Assembly (NCBI GenBank): GCA_050084985.1
Contig: JBITNC010000001.1
Coordinates: 105,772,001-105,836,000 of the forward strand
DNA from: Nageia nagi
Taxonomy: Eukaryota > Pinophyta
Reading direction: 5' to 3'
DNA: 64,000 nucleotides
In this document: piece after piece, positions 13,560 through 25,871 of the stretch
Position numbering within the stretch: position 1 is the first letter of the stretch
Layout: every line of letters starts with the position of its first letter
Position numbers and translations under genes: made by a program
Notes under the pieces: generated by a model
Databases searched by the model: none
What the model saw: only the letters and a program-made list of their open reading frames with translations
What the model was told of the DNA's origin: nothing

Positions 13560-15050
13560 TAACATTTTTCAACCCATATTAACAATCATAGCTATGTTCA
13601 TTTATTTGATTATTTTTAACCCTATCCCTCCTTGATCTCTAGGGAAGCACACTTGATCCCATTTAACCAATGATAAACATTTTTTTCTTTTCAACATTGA
13701 CCATAAGAAGTTTCTTTGGATCCATTCTAGAAGTGAACGACCCTTGAATGGTACCTAGAAGATCGATATGAAGTTGATGGGGATACTCTAAAGAGTGGCT
13801 TGGACTAATTGAGCCTTGTTAGCTTGGTTGAGAAGACACTCTTTCCATCTTGCAAGATTTTTGAATAGATGATCTATCACCAGATGCTAGAGGGAAGATA
13901 TCATTCTCCCCATAAACATAAGCATTCCTAGGTAAGTAGTTGGGAGTTCTGCTATGCTGCAACCCATGATCCTAGTAATCATATGTTGCCTCCTCTATGG
14001 AGTATGGATATAATAGATATTACTTTTGTCAAAGTTAACCTTTTGACTTGCTTTCTCCTCATATATTTATAAAATGGATTTCAAAACCTTTTTCTATTGA
14101 ACTAAGGAAATTGAAATAATAAGTGTATCATCTATGAATTATTGATGGGAAACTAGGTCCATCGAAAGGGCTAGATTGAAACCTTTGAGGTTACCCTCTA
14201 GAACTATAGTGGAGATATTATGACCAAGATCTCTTGCTAAGATGATGAACAAAAAGAGGGAGAGAGGATCTCCTTGGAACAAACCTATATAACAATGGAA
14301 GTAGCTAGTAGGGGAGCCATTAATCAAAACTGAGAATCTTGGTGAAGAAATATAATCGAAGATCATATTTATCCATCGATGATAAAAACCAAATTGAGTA
14401 AGGACTTTGAAAAGGAACCTCTAAGAAACCCTATCATACGCCTTATTCATATCCAATTTTAGAAGCATTCCAACTTCATTTCTATGATCCATTGAAGGAA
14501 TGACTTCATGAATAGTGATAATCCCATCTAAGATTTATTGACCCTTGTAAAAAGACCCCCTTGATTCATATCAATAATAAATGAAAAATCACCTTCAACT
14601 AGTTGGCTAATATTTTGTTAACAATTTTGAGTAAAGTGTTGCATAGACTACTTATTTTGTATTGAGAGAATTTCATCTCTCATTCTAGTTTTGGAATTAG
14701 AGTGAGGAAGGTAAAGTTGATATCTTTTGGGACCACCTAGGTTGATTGAGCTTTTATGATAGCCTCAACTATATCCTCTCTAATAATAGGCTAGAAATGT
14801 TGAAAGAAGGTAGGTGGTAAACCATTAGGTCTTAGGGAATTGTCCCTACTCAAATCAAAGGTTGCTTTTCTAATTTCATGTGGAGAGAAATGGGTAAGTA
14901 AATACTGATTCAAGTTATCTATGACCAAGGTTGGAATAACTTGCAACAAAGAGTCATTATTATCTTCCAAAATGTTCATCACTCGAAGGAGCAATTGGAA
15001 GTAAGAGACTTCCTCCTCTTTGATTTCTTCCAAATACCTTATCCTATCCC
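13560..15050 (-). pseudogene. LINE reverse transcriptase remnant
   Basis: Key blocks are visible. SRDNSLRPNGLPPTFFQHF near 14,800 corresponds to the GDKSPGPDGF..FFQ.FW motif. GLFQGDPLSLFLFIILARDL near 14,260-14,200 corresponds to GLRQGDPLSPFLF. FIDDTLIIS near 14,130 is the catalytic YADD-type motif with both aspartates retained. The two longest open segments are 14,791-15,033 and 14,139-14,366. Confidence 0.85.
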
Positions 15051-15399
15051 CATTGCTTTTCTTGATTTCAAAAATTTTATTACAAATCCTATGCCAAAGG
15101 GTGGAGATATGAAATTATTTAATGTTCTAGTCCCCTTCCATGAGCCATTTCATTCTATATTTCTATTTCCACAAGGTTTATTTATAGCCTAGAATTTTAT
15201 GAAATTGAGCTAGGAGGTTTCCTTATTTAAGTCTAAGCTCCTCTATAAATGGATGATTAATTATGATCTCCTCAATCTCTTGCATCTAGTTTTGGAGTGG
15301 CTCCTTGTATTAGAAGATATTGTTGAAAAAGGTTTTATTCCACTCTTTTATGTTTGAATTAACATTCCTAATATTGCAAGAAATCTAACTAGGTTTATG

Positions 15400-16190
15400 G
15401 CTAGCAAAGGGTCTTCTTCACCACTCTATAATCTTATCCCAGAGCTCTTCATGCTTGAGCCACATGAGTTCAAACTTGAAGGTTCTATTATACCATATAG
15501 GTTGAGCACTCGAGTACCAAAGGAGAGGATCATGATCAAAATTAATGCAAGGAAGACTTGTTAAGGAGGATTCTCCAAACATAGTTAAACTATCCTAGGA
15601 GATCAAAAACTTGTATAGTATTACTTGGATAAGCTAATCTATAAGTCTTTAGTTGGTCCAAGCATAAGAAAAGTGCCTCATATCCATATCCATAAGTTCA
15701 TTGAAGTTAACAAAATCCCTAAATTCATTCATCCCTTCATCCACCTCATGAGATCCTCCATTTGTATTAGAAGGGTTAAGGTGAGTATTAAAATCTTGGC
15801 ACCACCCACCTTATACCAATCACTATTGCTCTTAGTTTTTCTAATTGAATCCACAACCTTCTCTTACCCACTCCTATGTTTAGAGCATACACATTGGATA
15901 ATATAAAACTCTTTGAAGTCTAATTATTGAAACAATATATACTGATAAACCATATAGAATTTAAAATGACTTGGTAGTCCAAATATTGATTGTTCCATAT
16001 TATTAATAGCCCACCTATCATTCCAACCACATCATAGGCTAGCATTTGAGACTTTCCAAATTTTAGTTTTGAAGAAATATAACTTACTATCATCCATTTT
16101 GGTTTCTTGAAGGAGTATTATGTCCAACTTATGCTCCCATTTGAGGTTGAGCAATGTTCATAATTTTTGAGGGTTATGCTCTCTAATATT
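15400..16190 (-). pseudogene. LINE endonuclease domain remnant
   Basis: Encodes the nuclease that nicks target DNA. It starts with MILLQETKMDDSK near 16,130 (the conserved QETK block) and ends with a SFGTR-type block near 15,510, where intact copies have the SDHxP motif. Intervening parts read FLDLVNFNELMDLDI-like in shifted frames. Not functional. Confidence 0.7.
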
Positions 16191-16249
16191 CCAAGAGAGG
16201 ACTTTCATTTAAAACCTCTACCCCACTTGAACCAAAATTAAGGACATCT

Positions 16250-17740
16250 TGAGTACCATTTGTAATTTCCCTTATAGCCTCCTATAATAAAATTGCATTG
16301 GATGGTTTACCTCTAGAACCAGAACCAGAAGGCCTACCTAAATTCAAACCATGCATTAATATTTAGATTCTCATAAATCTCTTTTAAGGGGGTTTTCTAA
16401 TTTTGAATATCAATGGCTACTTCCTCTTCTTGAGATAAACTTTCAAAATGGTTGGAAGTGGGGATGACCTCCCTTATTTCTTATTCTAGCTAAGTCTAAT
16501 ATACCATAATGGTTTATTGGATTTTATCCCCTGGTAATTGCTCAACTCCTACTTCTAAAACTGGACCTCTATTGGAACCTATCTCTTGAAAACAATACCA
16601 TTGGGGCCCTTTTCCAAGGTCCCTAATCAAAATTTTATTTGGGTGTATGTGAGGCTAACTTCAATTTGAAACATTCTCCCATTAGGGATTAGATTTTTGG
16701 ATTGCTTGCTTTATTATTAATAATATTTCCTTTAGTTTGAGATTTTACATCCACTTCCTTTTTGTCATTATTCCTTTTGTCTTGAGGCGGTTTCTCTTGG
16801 GTGGATTAAAAAAATCTTTTAGAAATACATTGAGTACTTTGATGTACAAATTGGTTACACACACTACACTTGATGGTAGTATTTTCATATTCAAAACTCT
16901 AGGTGTAAATTCCCAACTTAGTAGAAATGGTTATAGTTTTTGGTAGCTCTTTACTCAAATCCACCATCACACATAGTTCGTAAAAAAGTAGTTTTTATTT
17001 ACTAAGAGTTGTTGAATCAATAGATGCAAGGTCCCCTATTTCACTAGCAACGCCAACTAATTTTCTTTCATCCCAAAAAGTCATGGAAATAACTAGGAGT
17101 CTAACCCAATTAGGGACTAGGTCTATTTCTTATAGAAGAGGGTTGATATCTAGAGTCTATTTTTTCAAAAATAGCCCTCACCTTTTGTAGAACCAAGTAC
17201 CTCCTTATAGAACTCTATCTATATCCTCTAGATAATGAAACTTAAACAAAAAGAAACTCTTTAGGAGGGATTTGATCTCCATTCAAGCTCTAGAATACCA
17301 TTTCTCTAATTCCCATCTCCTTATTTCCTCTAGGTCTGGCCACACTCCAATAAAGTTACCCACCTATGCAGATTTGGTCTCCTCGATCACGAGGTCAGTG
17401 AGAGAGTTTTGGATTTCTAGAATCTTGTTAGAAGGAACAATATTAAAGTAAACATCATCAAGTTTTTTCTTACCCCCAAGAATATTCATATAGGAATACT
17501 TCCATGGATTAGGTGTTCACAGTGAGTGTTCCTACTTGATAAAATTTTCTAGATGGTCACCATTAGCATCTCCAAGATATCCACTAGGATCAAGAGGTGG
17601 AATATCTGCTTCATCCATTGCTTCTTCCAAAGGCTCATCTAAATTTTGAGACTTGAAACCAAGACCTAGAGACCCCACTATATCAAAATCTATGCTACTA
17701 CCACCAAACCCCTACCTAATCGAGCTAGCTACTGAAGCTC
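16250..17740 (-). pseudogene. LINE ORF1 remnant (RNA-binding, zinc knuckle)
   Basis: LINE ORF1 proteins bind element RNA. The minus-strand reading near 17,120-16,980 contains a stretch like WDERKLVGVASEIGDLASID and then KLLFYELCVMVDLSKELPK. This is the form of the DUF4283-type domain of plant LINE ORF1. It is followed near 16,870-16,820 by IKCSVCNQFVHQSTQC, a CX2CX4HX4C zinc knuckle. Multiple stops and frameshifts break the frame. Confidence 0.7.
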
Positions 17741-17989
17741 TGCTCTAATTCTTATCTCCCTTCTTTCCCTTCCTATATCTTAAAATCACCTTAAATAGGG
17801 AATATGTAAGATGTATATAGCTTAGTTTACTTATCTTTCTTTCTTTAAATGGTAAATGTATTAAGTCCTTTTTTTAAAAAAGACTTTTGAAAGGGTATCC
17901 AAACCTTTAATACTTCTATAAGTGATAAAGTTGATATTCTTTATAGATAAAAATATAATAGAATACCTCAATAAAATGAAATGAAGCAT

Positions 17990-19420
17990 TAATCCTATAT
18001 TCAAAGTAAAGCATTATATATATTTACTATTATATAAAAAATGAATCTAACTATTATTTTGACCTTAATTCACCTTCTTCATCCATAACAATTTTGGAGT
18101 AAAAATCCTTTTAATATCAAATTCGACCATATGCATCCCTATTTCAAAACTTATCTTCATAACATCCTCACCATCTTCAAATTTGAATGATAAATTTTAG
18201 TAGTTATTCCTGAAATACTTAAGATATATTTTCTTCTTCACTATCTATACCTTTTTGGGATTCGACATGGTGATACTTCAAATAGATCATTTGGTTGGCC
18301 TTGGATAAGCTTATCTTTGACTAACATTCTATTGTGTATTTTGGAGTGTTGGGGTTTACAAATTACTTACTTCTTTGGTCTAAGCTTAGTTTCTTTTTTT
18401 CTCATAGCTACTTTATTTTTCTTATTCTACTTTTTCATGTTATTTTTCTACTTTTTTTAGTTGTGCTTCCTTTTTGTTTCTTTCTCTAATGACTCTTGAT
18501 CCAAGTCAATTATTTGAATACCATTGTTTTTAGCTCTTTTTCCTATGTTGTCCCTTTTATTATCTGGTTCGATTGAAGATTCCTTGCTTTTCTAAATTGG
18601 TATTAATCATGGTAGATTCCCTTGTTGCATTTATCTTTGTATCCTAATTATATTTTCCTTTCTCAATCCTCCCTTTCCTCTTTCCATTCCATTTAGATAA
18701 ATTTGGACTCTTCCCCTTATCCAAATCTATAGTATTATGCTAATTTCTACCTCTTGTTGATGTTTGTACTTCATTTTCCTCCAAATTTATTTCCTTTTTG
18801 AGCATCTTCTTTAGTTTAATGTCTTTCTCATCCTCTCTAATTACAATATAATTATTAGGGTTAACTCTAGGTTATTTTTCTAGAGTTACATCATAGACTA
18901 GTTTGATCACATATTGATGTAATGAAAATTCAATTCTATCTTGTTTAAATTTATTAACATAAGTTCTCATGGAAAGTTGAATAAATAATGGAAAATTAAT
19001 TATCTCATACTTATATTTAAAGTGGTTTAGTAATGTAAAATAGAAAGCTAACACCTCCTTTTGTCTCCCATCGAGTAAGATATATATTATAATTTATTTC
19101 ACTACTCTATCCCAAGGGCCAAGGAGACTAGTTCTATGGTACCTTATTATGTATTTCAAGCTTTGAATGCCCTCCCATTTAAAGTTTTAAACTTCATCAA
19201 TCTTGCTTAGTTTGGTGTTTCTTTTGGTTTCCTAACCTTTTTTCTTTAGGAATGTTTCCTCTAATTTTTTTCTCATTATAAAATTAACTTCTATAGTGTG
19301 AATTATACATTTTCTTCCATCCCACATTCTTCTAACTTCTAGAGATAATTCTTTGTTGAACCCTTTACATGCTTTGATGAACTATTGTAGACCTCCTTCA
19401 TAAAGTAAGTGCTAATTTTA
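17990..19420 (-). pseudogene. Unrecognised coding-like block
   Basis: Between the two LINEs, the minus strand from about 19,330 to 18,850 reads as one protein-like segment of about 150 residues with only a few stops (TAG or TAA positions that could derive from CAG or CAA). Fragments include SLEVRRMWDGRKCIIHTIEV, FKWEGIQSLKYIIRYHRTSL, LGPWDRVV and LAFYFTLLNHFKYKYEIINF. The longest unbroken part is 18,872-19,054. A lysine-rich, low-complexity tail follows to about 18,000. The composition is far more protein-like than neighbouring random frames. I do not recognise the family. It could be the ORF of a separate element, or related loosely to plant transposon-associated helical domains. Confidence 0.45.
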
Positions 19421-19899
19421 TAGGTATTTCTTCTCCTTTTTGGTATTTATAGGTTTTGTAATCACAAGTTCTTCCCTCCCCCCATCTTCATTCCATTCCT
19501 CTACAACTCTACCATATCAGTTATGTCTCATGCATGTTGTATCATGTTTGTGCAAACAAAGTTGTATGTATCGCATTATCTATAAGGATGGATTGATTTC
19601 CATCTTGTGTAAGCATTTAATTCCTACATGTAGAGGTACTTCATTATTTATATTATCCTCCTAATCATAATTATTTCTATTATAAATATAATATTCCTCA
19701 TACTTTCCAAATCTAGGAAACTTATATTCATTTTTTGATTTGACCTTCCCTCATCATGAGTTAAATTCCATATAGCTCTTAATTTAGATGCATTTTTTCT
19801 TATGTTTTTCTTTCCATTTGATTTAGATTCTATTAAAACATTTATATGTGTTAGATTAGAATTTTATAAATTCCATGTCTTGTTGTATACCATCAATAT

Positions 19900-22800
19900 T
19901 AGCTTCTAAATTCTTTATTGTTCTTCACTTGGGTATCATATAAACTTGGAGGGTTTCATTCTTATTATTGTCAAAGAATTTGTTATTCCCTTCCTTACAT
20001 ATCTACCAATACATGTTAGGTAAAATGAATTTCTATAATGCCTTTATCTTTTTATTCTTTTTTCTTCCTTCCCATAATATTATGCTTTTAGATACTGAAG
20101 TAGGTGTACCCCAACAAAAGTAAAAGTCTTTCTTCATGAGATTCCAAACTTCCTATGTAAATTTACATTTTATAAAAAAATGTTCCTTTATTTCTTTATC
20201 TTCCATGTAGAGTTTGTATCTATTTGGTATTTGAAATCATTTTTTCTTAAGGTTACCTAAGGTTGGAAATTTATTATCACATGAAGAATGTAGTTTTAGA
20301 AATTACACCTTTTATTTATATTTTATTCCATAATTCTTAGCTTTCTATATGTTGATAAGTTTGAAGTAACTTTATTAATCCCTCAATATAAAATCTCCAT
20401 CTTTCATTCCCATCCATTTAGATTGACATTTTTGTTTTAATGATGTTATCCTTTTCTCCTATAGTTCCATCTTAGTTTTCCTCAATTGAATTTTAATCTA
20501 GTTATTTGGTGTTTGATTAGTTACCCACTTAGCTTTGTTCTCCTCAAAGTAATTTGTTACTTTTTGCTCCTTTATTTTTCATGGAACACTTTGTTTCCTT
20601 TTTGAGATTCCTATATTTTATTAGAGGTTTGCTTCTTAGCCAAGCATCTTCCCAAAACAAATGTTTTTCCCATATACTTACCTCCTAGGTAACATGCTTT
20701 ATAACCAAGTGTTTAGATTTCAATATATCATTCCAAAAAGGAGAACCATAGTGAGGGTTTTATATCCTAAGAATTGAAATATTACCTTGTAAATATTTAG
20801 CCTAACATGTTCTTACCCATTATCTATCTTCTTTTATAGCTAATTTCTAGATAAGCTTTCCCCTCAAGGATTGACCCATTTGGGCTATTTTCTTGAGATT
20901 CAAACCACCTAGTCTTTTTTCCATGCATATCATTTTTATAATAATAAATTAAATTTTATTTTATCTTCTTCACCTATCTATATAAATATACTACATATCC
21001 AATTTATCTTTTTACTTACAGATTATGGGATTTTGAATACCAATGAACTATATATGGGTGTGCTATGAACTAAGTATCTAATTAAAGTGAGTTTACCAAA
21101 ATAGTTTAAAAATTCATGCTTTTAAGCTACTAAATTTTCATTTTATTGTCTCAAGTAATCTCAATATTTTGTTCTTAGTATTCCTTTGAATAGGAGCATG
21201 CGTAAATATTTGGTTGATAAAGTATCTATTTTGCATACCATGATTGGCATCTATTTTGATAAAGTATCTAAAGATTATTATTTTGATGTGTAGCCTTCTT
21301 ATATAGTGTAAGTATATTTTTGAATTGGTTTTCTTTATTTATATTAACTTGTCCTATTAGAATTATAACATCTACAAATTGATGATGGGTAGTTTCTTCA
21401 CAAATTTTTCCTTCAAATTACTCCTTTCAATTTTTTACTATCTTTGGCTCTTTTGATGTCTCTCACTAATGCTTCTATCATAATAATGAAGAGGCGAGGA
21501 GAAATTGGATCTATTTTTATTAAGCCCCAAATTTCTCCAAAAATGCTAGTCACCTCTCCATTAACCAACATAGAGAATTTTGGTGTTGATATACATTCAA
21601 AGATCCATGATCTCCATTTTGTAGAAAATCCAATCTTAGGAATTATTGATCTAAAAAATAACACCTTACCCTATTATATGCTTTTTCCTTGTCCAACTTC
21701 AATAATATTACTTCTTCCTTCTTATAATGGATGGAATGTACTACTTCATATAGTATTATTATTCCATTAGTTGTTTTTCTTCCTTGTACAAATCAATCTT
21801 ATTATGGGGATATTATATGCAAAAGTAGATGCTTCAATCTATCTACCAAAATGTTTGTGAGTATTTTAAGACCACATTACAAAGACTTATTGGTCCAGTA
21901 TATTTAAAATCTTTTTTCTCTTGTATTTTAGCTATCAAATCCAAGAAGGTTATGCTCCATTGTTTAAGAAGCTTACCTTTTTTGAAGAATTCTTTGATTT
22001 CATTTATTACATCTTTGTCTATAATTTCCTAGTTTTGTTGGAAGAATCCTATTGGATTTCCATCTAAGCCTAGTGATTTATTCTTATTCATTATGAAAAG
22101 GGTATTTTTTATCTCTTAGTTAGTAACATGCCTTTTTAATTCTATAATTCTCTTTTGATCTACTATGCTAGGTATAAATTCTAAAAGATCCATCATTTCT
22201 CTTCTATTTAGTCTCTAATTTGATTTCAATAGTTTTGGGTAGAAATATACTCCTTCCTTCTTTACTCATACTCATCATTAGTAATACTTTCATCTAATTT
22301 CTTCACCTTTGTTATTTATTAAAGCCTATCCTTCTCATTGTATATATTTTGAAAATCTAGTGTTTATATGTCTCCTTTCAACCAATTTATTTTGTAATGC
22401 ATCTCCTCTTGTGATAGTGTATTGTAGTATTCTAGTAATATTTATTTTTCTTTTTGAGTCTATTTCCTTGTCCCTTCCTTTTTAGTTCCTATTTTTAAGT
22501 TAAATTCTTCTTAGCTTATACATTACCAAATACCTACTTATTCCATTGCTTCAATTTCCTTTTGACCTCATCCAATTTCTTTGATAATCTATACGTGGTT
22601 GTTCCTTTAAACTTTTTTTAATACAATGTACAAAACTATTTGAAATTAAGGTGGAACACCCATGTGTACTCAAATTTAAAAGGTGATTTTATTTATTTAT
22701 TTTTTCTTCTTTTGGATAGGTTTTAAATTAAGTAGGATTGGTTTGTGATTTGAAGCAATTCTACGTAGAGATATTTAGTCACTATTTTTATATTCTTCCA

Positions 22801-23000
22801 ACCAATCTAGGTTTACAAGAAATCTTGATCCACCTTGAACCGTAACAAACTTTCTTTATTTGGAGCTTGATCCACCAAATTCTTTTATTTAGTGAATGTC
22901 TTATCCATTTTGGATTTTCCAAACATTCATGGTGATCCGAACCTCCCAATATTTACACAAGAAATTGTTGTAAAAGATGACCATTTTTAGCACTTCAAAG
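19900..23000 (-). mobile_element. Second decayed LINE (endonuclease end, RT, zf-RVT)
   Basis: On the minus strand, near 22,830-22,680, SRLDRFLVN-like and NHKPILLNLKP blocks mark the end of an endonuclease domain. RT follows: NKNKSLGLDGNPIGFFQ near 22,050, ISLCNVVLKY near 21,880, WIFECISTPKFSMLVNGEVT near 21,580, and the QGDPISP-equivalent (reads IKIDPISPRLFIIM) near 21,510. The catalytic block near 21,375 reads FVDV, so its second aspartate is lost. A zinc-binding motif (LYMEDKEIKEHFFIKCKF) lies near 20,200. Dead, and in the same orientation as the LINE to its left but clearly a different subfamily. Confidence 0.85.
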
Positions 23001-23468
23001 ATGGATAATGTTCATGTGATGATTATTGGTGATTGACTAAAGGATGTTTTCTATAAAAATAGAATAAATATTGTTCTAAGAAATGATTTATTATATCAAA
23101 ATATTTCACTACATGATCATGTAGTTGTATTAGAGATAGGAAAGGATAAAAGTATAATGTCTTTGCACACTTGTCCCAACCTATTGTTAGATTCTATAAA
23201 CAATGTTATGCTTAATGAATGATGGTAATTTTTTTTTCAAATTTTGTCGAACATGATTCAAAGTCATGGTGAAAAGTCTTCGAAAGTTACGTAGAGTAAG
23301 AGGTGAAATTATTATTATTTTTAAAAAGTTGTAAATTATTGGTGATATATATTGATTTTTAGTTTTATGATGGGTGTATAAATATACCATAAGACTATTA
23401 TCTTAAAACCTGCATATGAATCTATAATGGAATTAAAATACATGTAAACAATCCATTCTTAAAATATG
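23001..23468. other. No gene recognised
   Basis: AT-rich. The minus-strand open frame 23,187-23,390 has no recognisable motif. Confidence 0.4.
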
Positions 23469-23830
23469 TAGATGATCGCCTTTTAAACATTTGAATAAAA
23501 GATAGATAGTCATCACCCCTTTTGTGGAGATGATCATTTATACTTTTCTATAGATGATCATCTATACTATTTTCAAATGATCATCTGTACCTTTTTGTAG
23601 ATGATAATCTGTAGAAAAATGTAGACGATCATATGTAGAAAAGTGCAAATGATTATTTGCATAAAAGTGTAGATGATCATATGTAGAAAAGTGCAAATGA
23701 TTATCTGCATAAAAGTGTAGATGATCAACTGATAAAAGTGCATACGATCATTTGAATAAAGAATAGATGATCATCACCACTAATATAGAGATGATCGTTT
23801 GCACTTTTCTACATACAATCATCATCATAT
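23469..23830. repeat. Imperfect array built on a GATGATCATC palindrome
   Basis: About 15 units of roughly 20-25 bp follow the pattern tgtagatgatcatctgtag then aaaagtg. Many contain the palindrome GATGATCATC or a one-base variant. Units occur in both orientations. The array is flanked by two direct copies of a roughly 65-bp segment (about 23,490-23,555 and 23,753-23,825), each containing gagatgatc.tttg/at.cacttttcta. Confidence 0.85.
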
Positions 23831-23956
23831 TAGCGCTATCGATCATCAATGTTTTACATATGATGACACTTTGAAATTAGATAAGGTATTTAATGTAGTT
23901 GTACATAATAAATTCCTACATGTGTTTACTATTATCAAAGGCCTTCGACAAGTCAT

Positions 23957-24949
23957 TTGCCCTTCATTTCAATGCATTCAAGTCTCCAATGCTCCGAGTC
24001 TATAGTTCTCTTCATACCTCCTAGTCCCTCCTATCCCCATGAAATTTTCCCAATCCCTTCATGCCTCCTGCTTTACAAATCCTTCCTCTCCTCACTTCTC
24101 AGGACCACCATTTTGACCTCTAATGCTACTACCCAACAAGCATCTTATAGCTACAAAAATCTTATCTTCTTGCTAATTTTTGAGATTCTTACCACTCCTA
24201 TATATGACTTTAGTTGGCTATAAGAATTTGTTCTTTTACAATTGGTTTCAATTGGCATGTTTTTGAATGATATTCTTCTTTTTGATTTAATTGCAAACTC
24301 TTTTGACAATAAAAACTCAATCGTAATAATGATGGTCCATGGTAAACATGTTTCTTTCTCTGTTAAACCCTCTATTGTACATAGGTTGATAAGTCTACCA
24401 TGCAAGGATGTTGAGGAGCATATGAATACAAAGGCAACTCTTCTAACAAATAAAGAAAAAAATACTTCTAGAAACAACGTATGGTATCTCTACAGAATGT
24501 TTATTAGCTAAAAGGGTTTTTCATTTTTTAAGTCACCTTATGCATTTTTTATATTTCAATATATATTTTTATGTGTTATTTGTAATTTGCTTTAGTGTTA
24601 CAATAGGGTTAATGATGTAGTTTCATATTTTTTGTAGTTAGCTACAATCCCTCAAGAAGGGGTCTTAACATGGCAGATGTTTAGAACCCTTTTTGGAGGT
24701 CGTAATAGAGTTCTTTCAGGCCAGAATTGTTCTTCAAAGGAGACATTTAGATATTTTATTTGGGGCCTTTTCTACATTCTACAATGTATTGAGCACAAAA
24801 AATTTGATTGGAGCTCCTTCATCTTAAATAGGATTAGATTCGATATTTATCAAATTCTCAAAATATTTTCCTATCCAGCTATAATTATTTGCTTCCATTA
24901 TACTATGAGGCTTTATACAACCTGTAGAACATTTCATCTTAAACTATAG
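23957..24949 (+). pseudogene. Possible plant-transposon-like protein fragment
   Basis: Three nearby plus-strand open segments (23,957-24,223, 24,242-24,511 and 24,677-24,949) could be pieces of one broken gene. The middle one contains IVIMMVHGKHVSFSVKPSIV followed by HRLISLP. This resembles the 'hydrophobic-G-K-x-(I/V)-x-F-(S/T) ... LGLP' block of putative plant transposon or PMD-like proteins. The third contains FRYFIWGLFYILQCIEHKKF followed by a helical stretch. The match is by pattern only and weak. It could be a chance run of open frames. Confidence 0.3.
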
Positions 24950-25871
24950 CTCATAGTGAGTTAAAATCATCGGCACTAATTGCAGAGGAAGTGTGGGTAA
25001 ACGAATTTATTTTTCTTTTTTGCTTTAATGAATTTATTTTATTAGTAAGTTAAGGAAAAAAGCTAAAAGGATTATTGATTTATTGAATTTTTTGTTTATG
25101 TTTAATGCAAAAAAAGTAGCAAAATCAACTTTTCAAATAAATGCTGCAATTAGAGGCACACAGCTCGAAGATTGAGATTCCGAAGGTAAAATTGGTACAC
25201 CTTTGATCAGGAAATCTATGAAAAAGTGAAAAGTTAATTGTAATTCATGAGTCAAAATTGATAATAATTTTTTTTTAATTTAAGATTTTTATAAATGTTA
25301 TTAAAAAATTGAAGTATATGATTGAATATATATAAGTTTAAAAAGGTAAAAGTATATTAACATCTACGAATATCAACAAGTCTAGAGAACGACTAAAGTA
25401 CATCTTGTAGTAAGAATCAAATATAAGACACAAAATGCAACAAAGTCATCTTATGACGAACTCAACCAAAAAACTAATCCATATTTATATATTTATAAAG
25501 GAAGCAAGTCTTCTCAAAGATATCATAACATTTTCATACAATTATTTATTGCTTTAGTCTTCGAGAACTACGAACGTATATACATGTTTAATATTTAACA
25601 TTGACGCGTTGTGGCATTTGCGCTCGAAAACCAATACTTTGCAGGTTCTTCGCCAGTGTAGCTCGACTCAACTGCGGTTTCCACACTCTTGACGCTCTTT
25701 CCTGGTCATTTCTCAGAAGCTTCTGAAACTTGTTTCCTATCTCACAAATTTCGGCAATAAGTACTTCCCACAAATCCAAATCGGATAGAGGAAAAGCCTA
25801 AACAAGACAGCAATCCGTCGGGCATTGCTTCAATAACTTCTTCCTCCTTAGGCTTTTCCGCATCCAAAAAA
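24950..25871. other. Upstream region of the HMA gene
   Basis: Sequence from about 25,560 is less AT-rich than its surroundings and contains CpGs, as expected near an active gene. 25,477-25,535 resembles one arm of the inverted-repeat element at 50,561-50,710. TATAAAG at 25,494-25,500 falls inside that arm. I cannot assign a transcription start. The minus-strand open frame 25,588-25,779 (63 codons) lies here. Part of the same stretch recurs at 50.75 kb without conserving that frame, so I read it as non-coding. Confidence 0.45.

Larger units (their letters stand above)
11880..17760 (-). mobile_element. Decayed LINE retrotransposon with RNase H
   Basis: On the minus strand the domains fall in the order expected for a plant L1-type LINE: ORF1-like with zinc knuckle (about 17.7-16.3 kb), AP-type endonuclease (about 16.2-15.4 kb), RT (about 15.05-13.6 kb), zinc-binding C-terminal region (about 12.8-12.55 kb) and RNase H (about 12.46-12.15 kb). 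All frames carry multiple stops and shifts. The 3' limit is approximate because no clear poly(A) tail was found. 11,549-11,866 (-) is open but unrecognised and may be 3' tail. Confidence 0.85.

Noticed and set aside
25588-25779. Minus-strand open frame of 63 codons beside the HMA gene
   Set aside because: The homologous stretch near 50.75 kb does not keep the frame. Better read as HMA upstream sequence.
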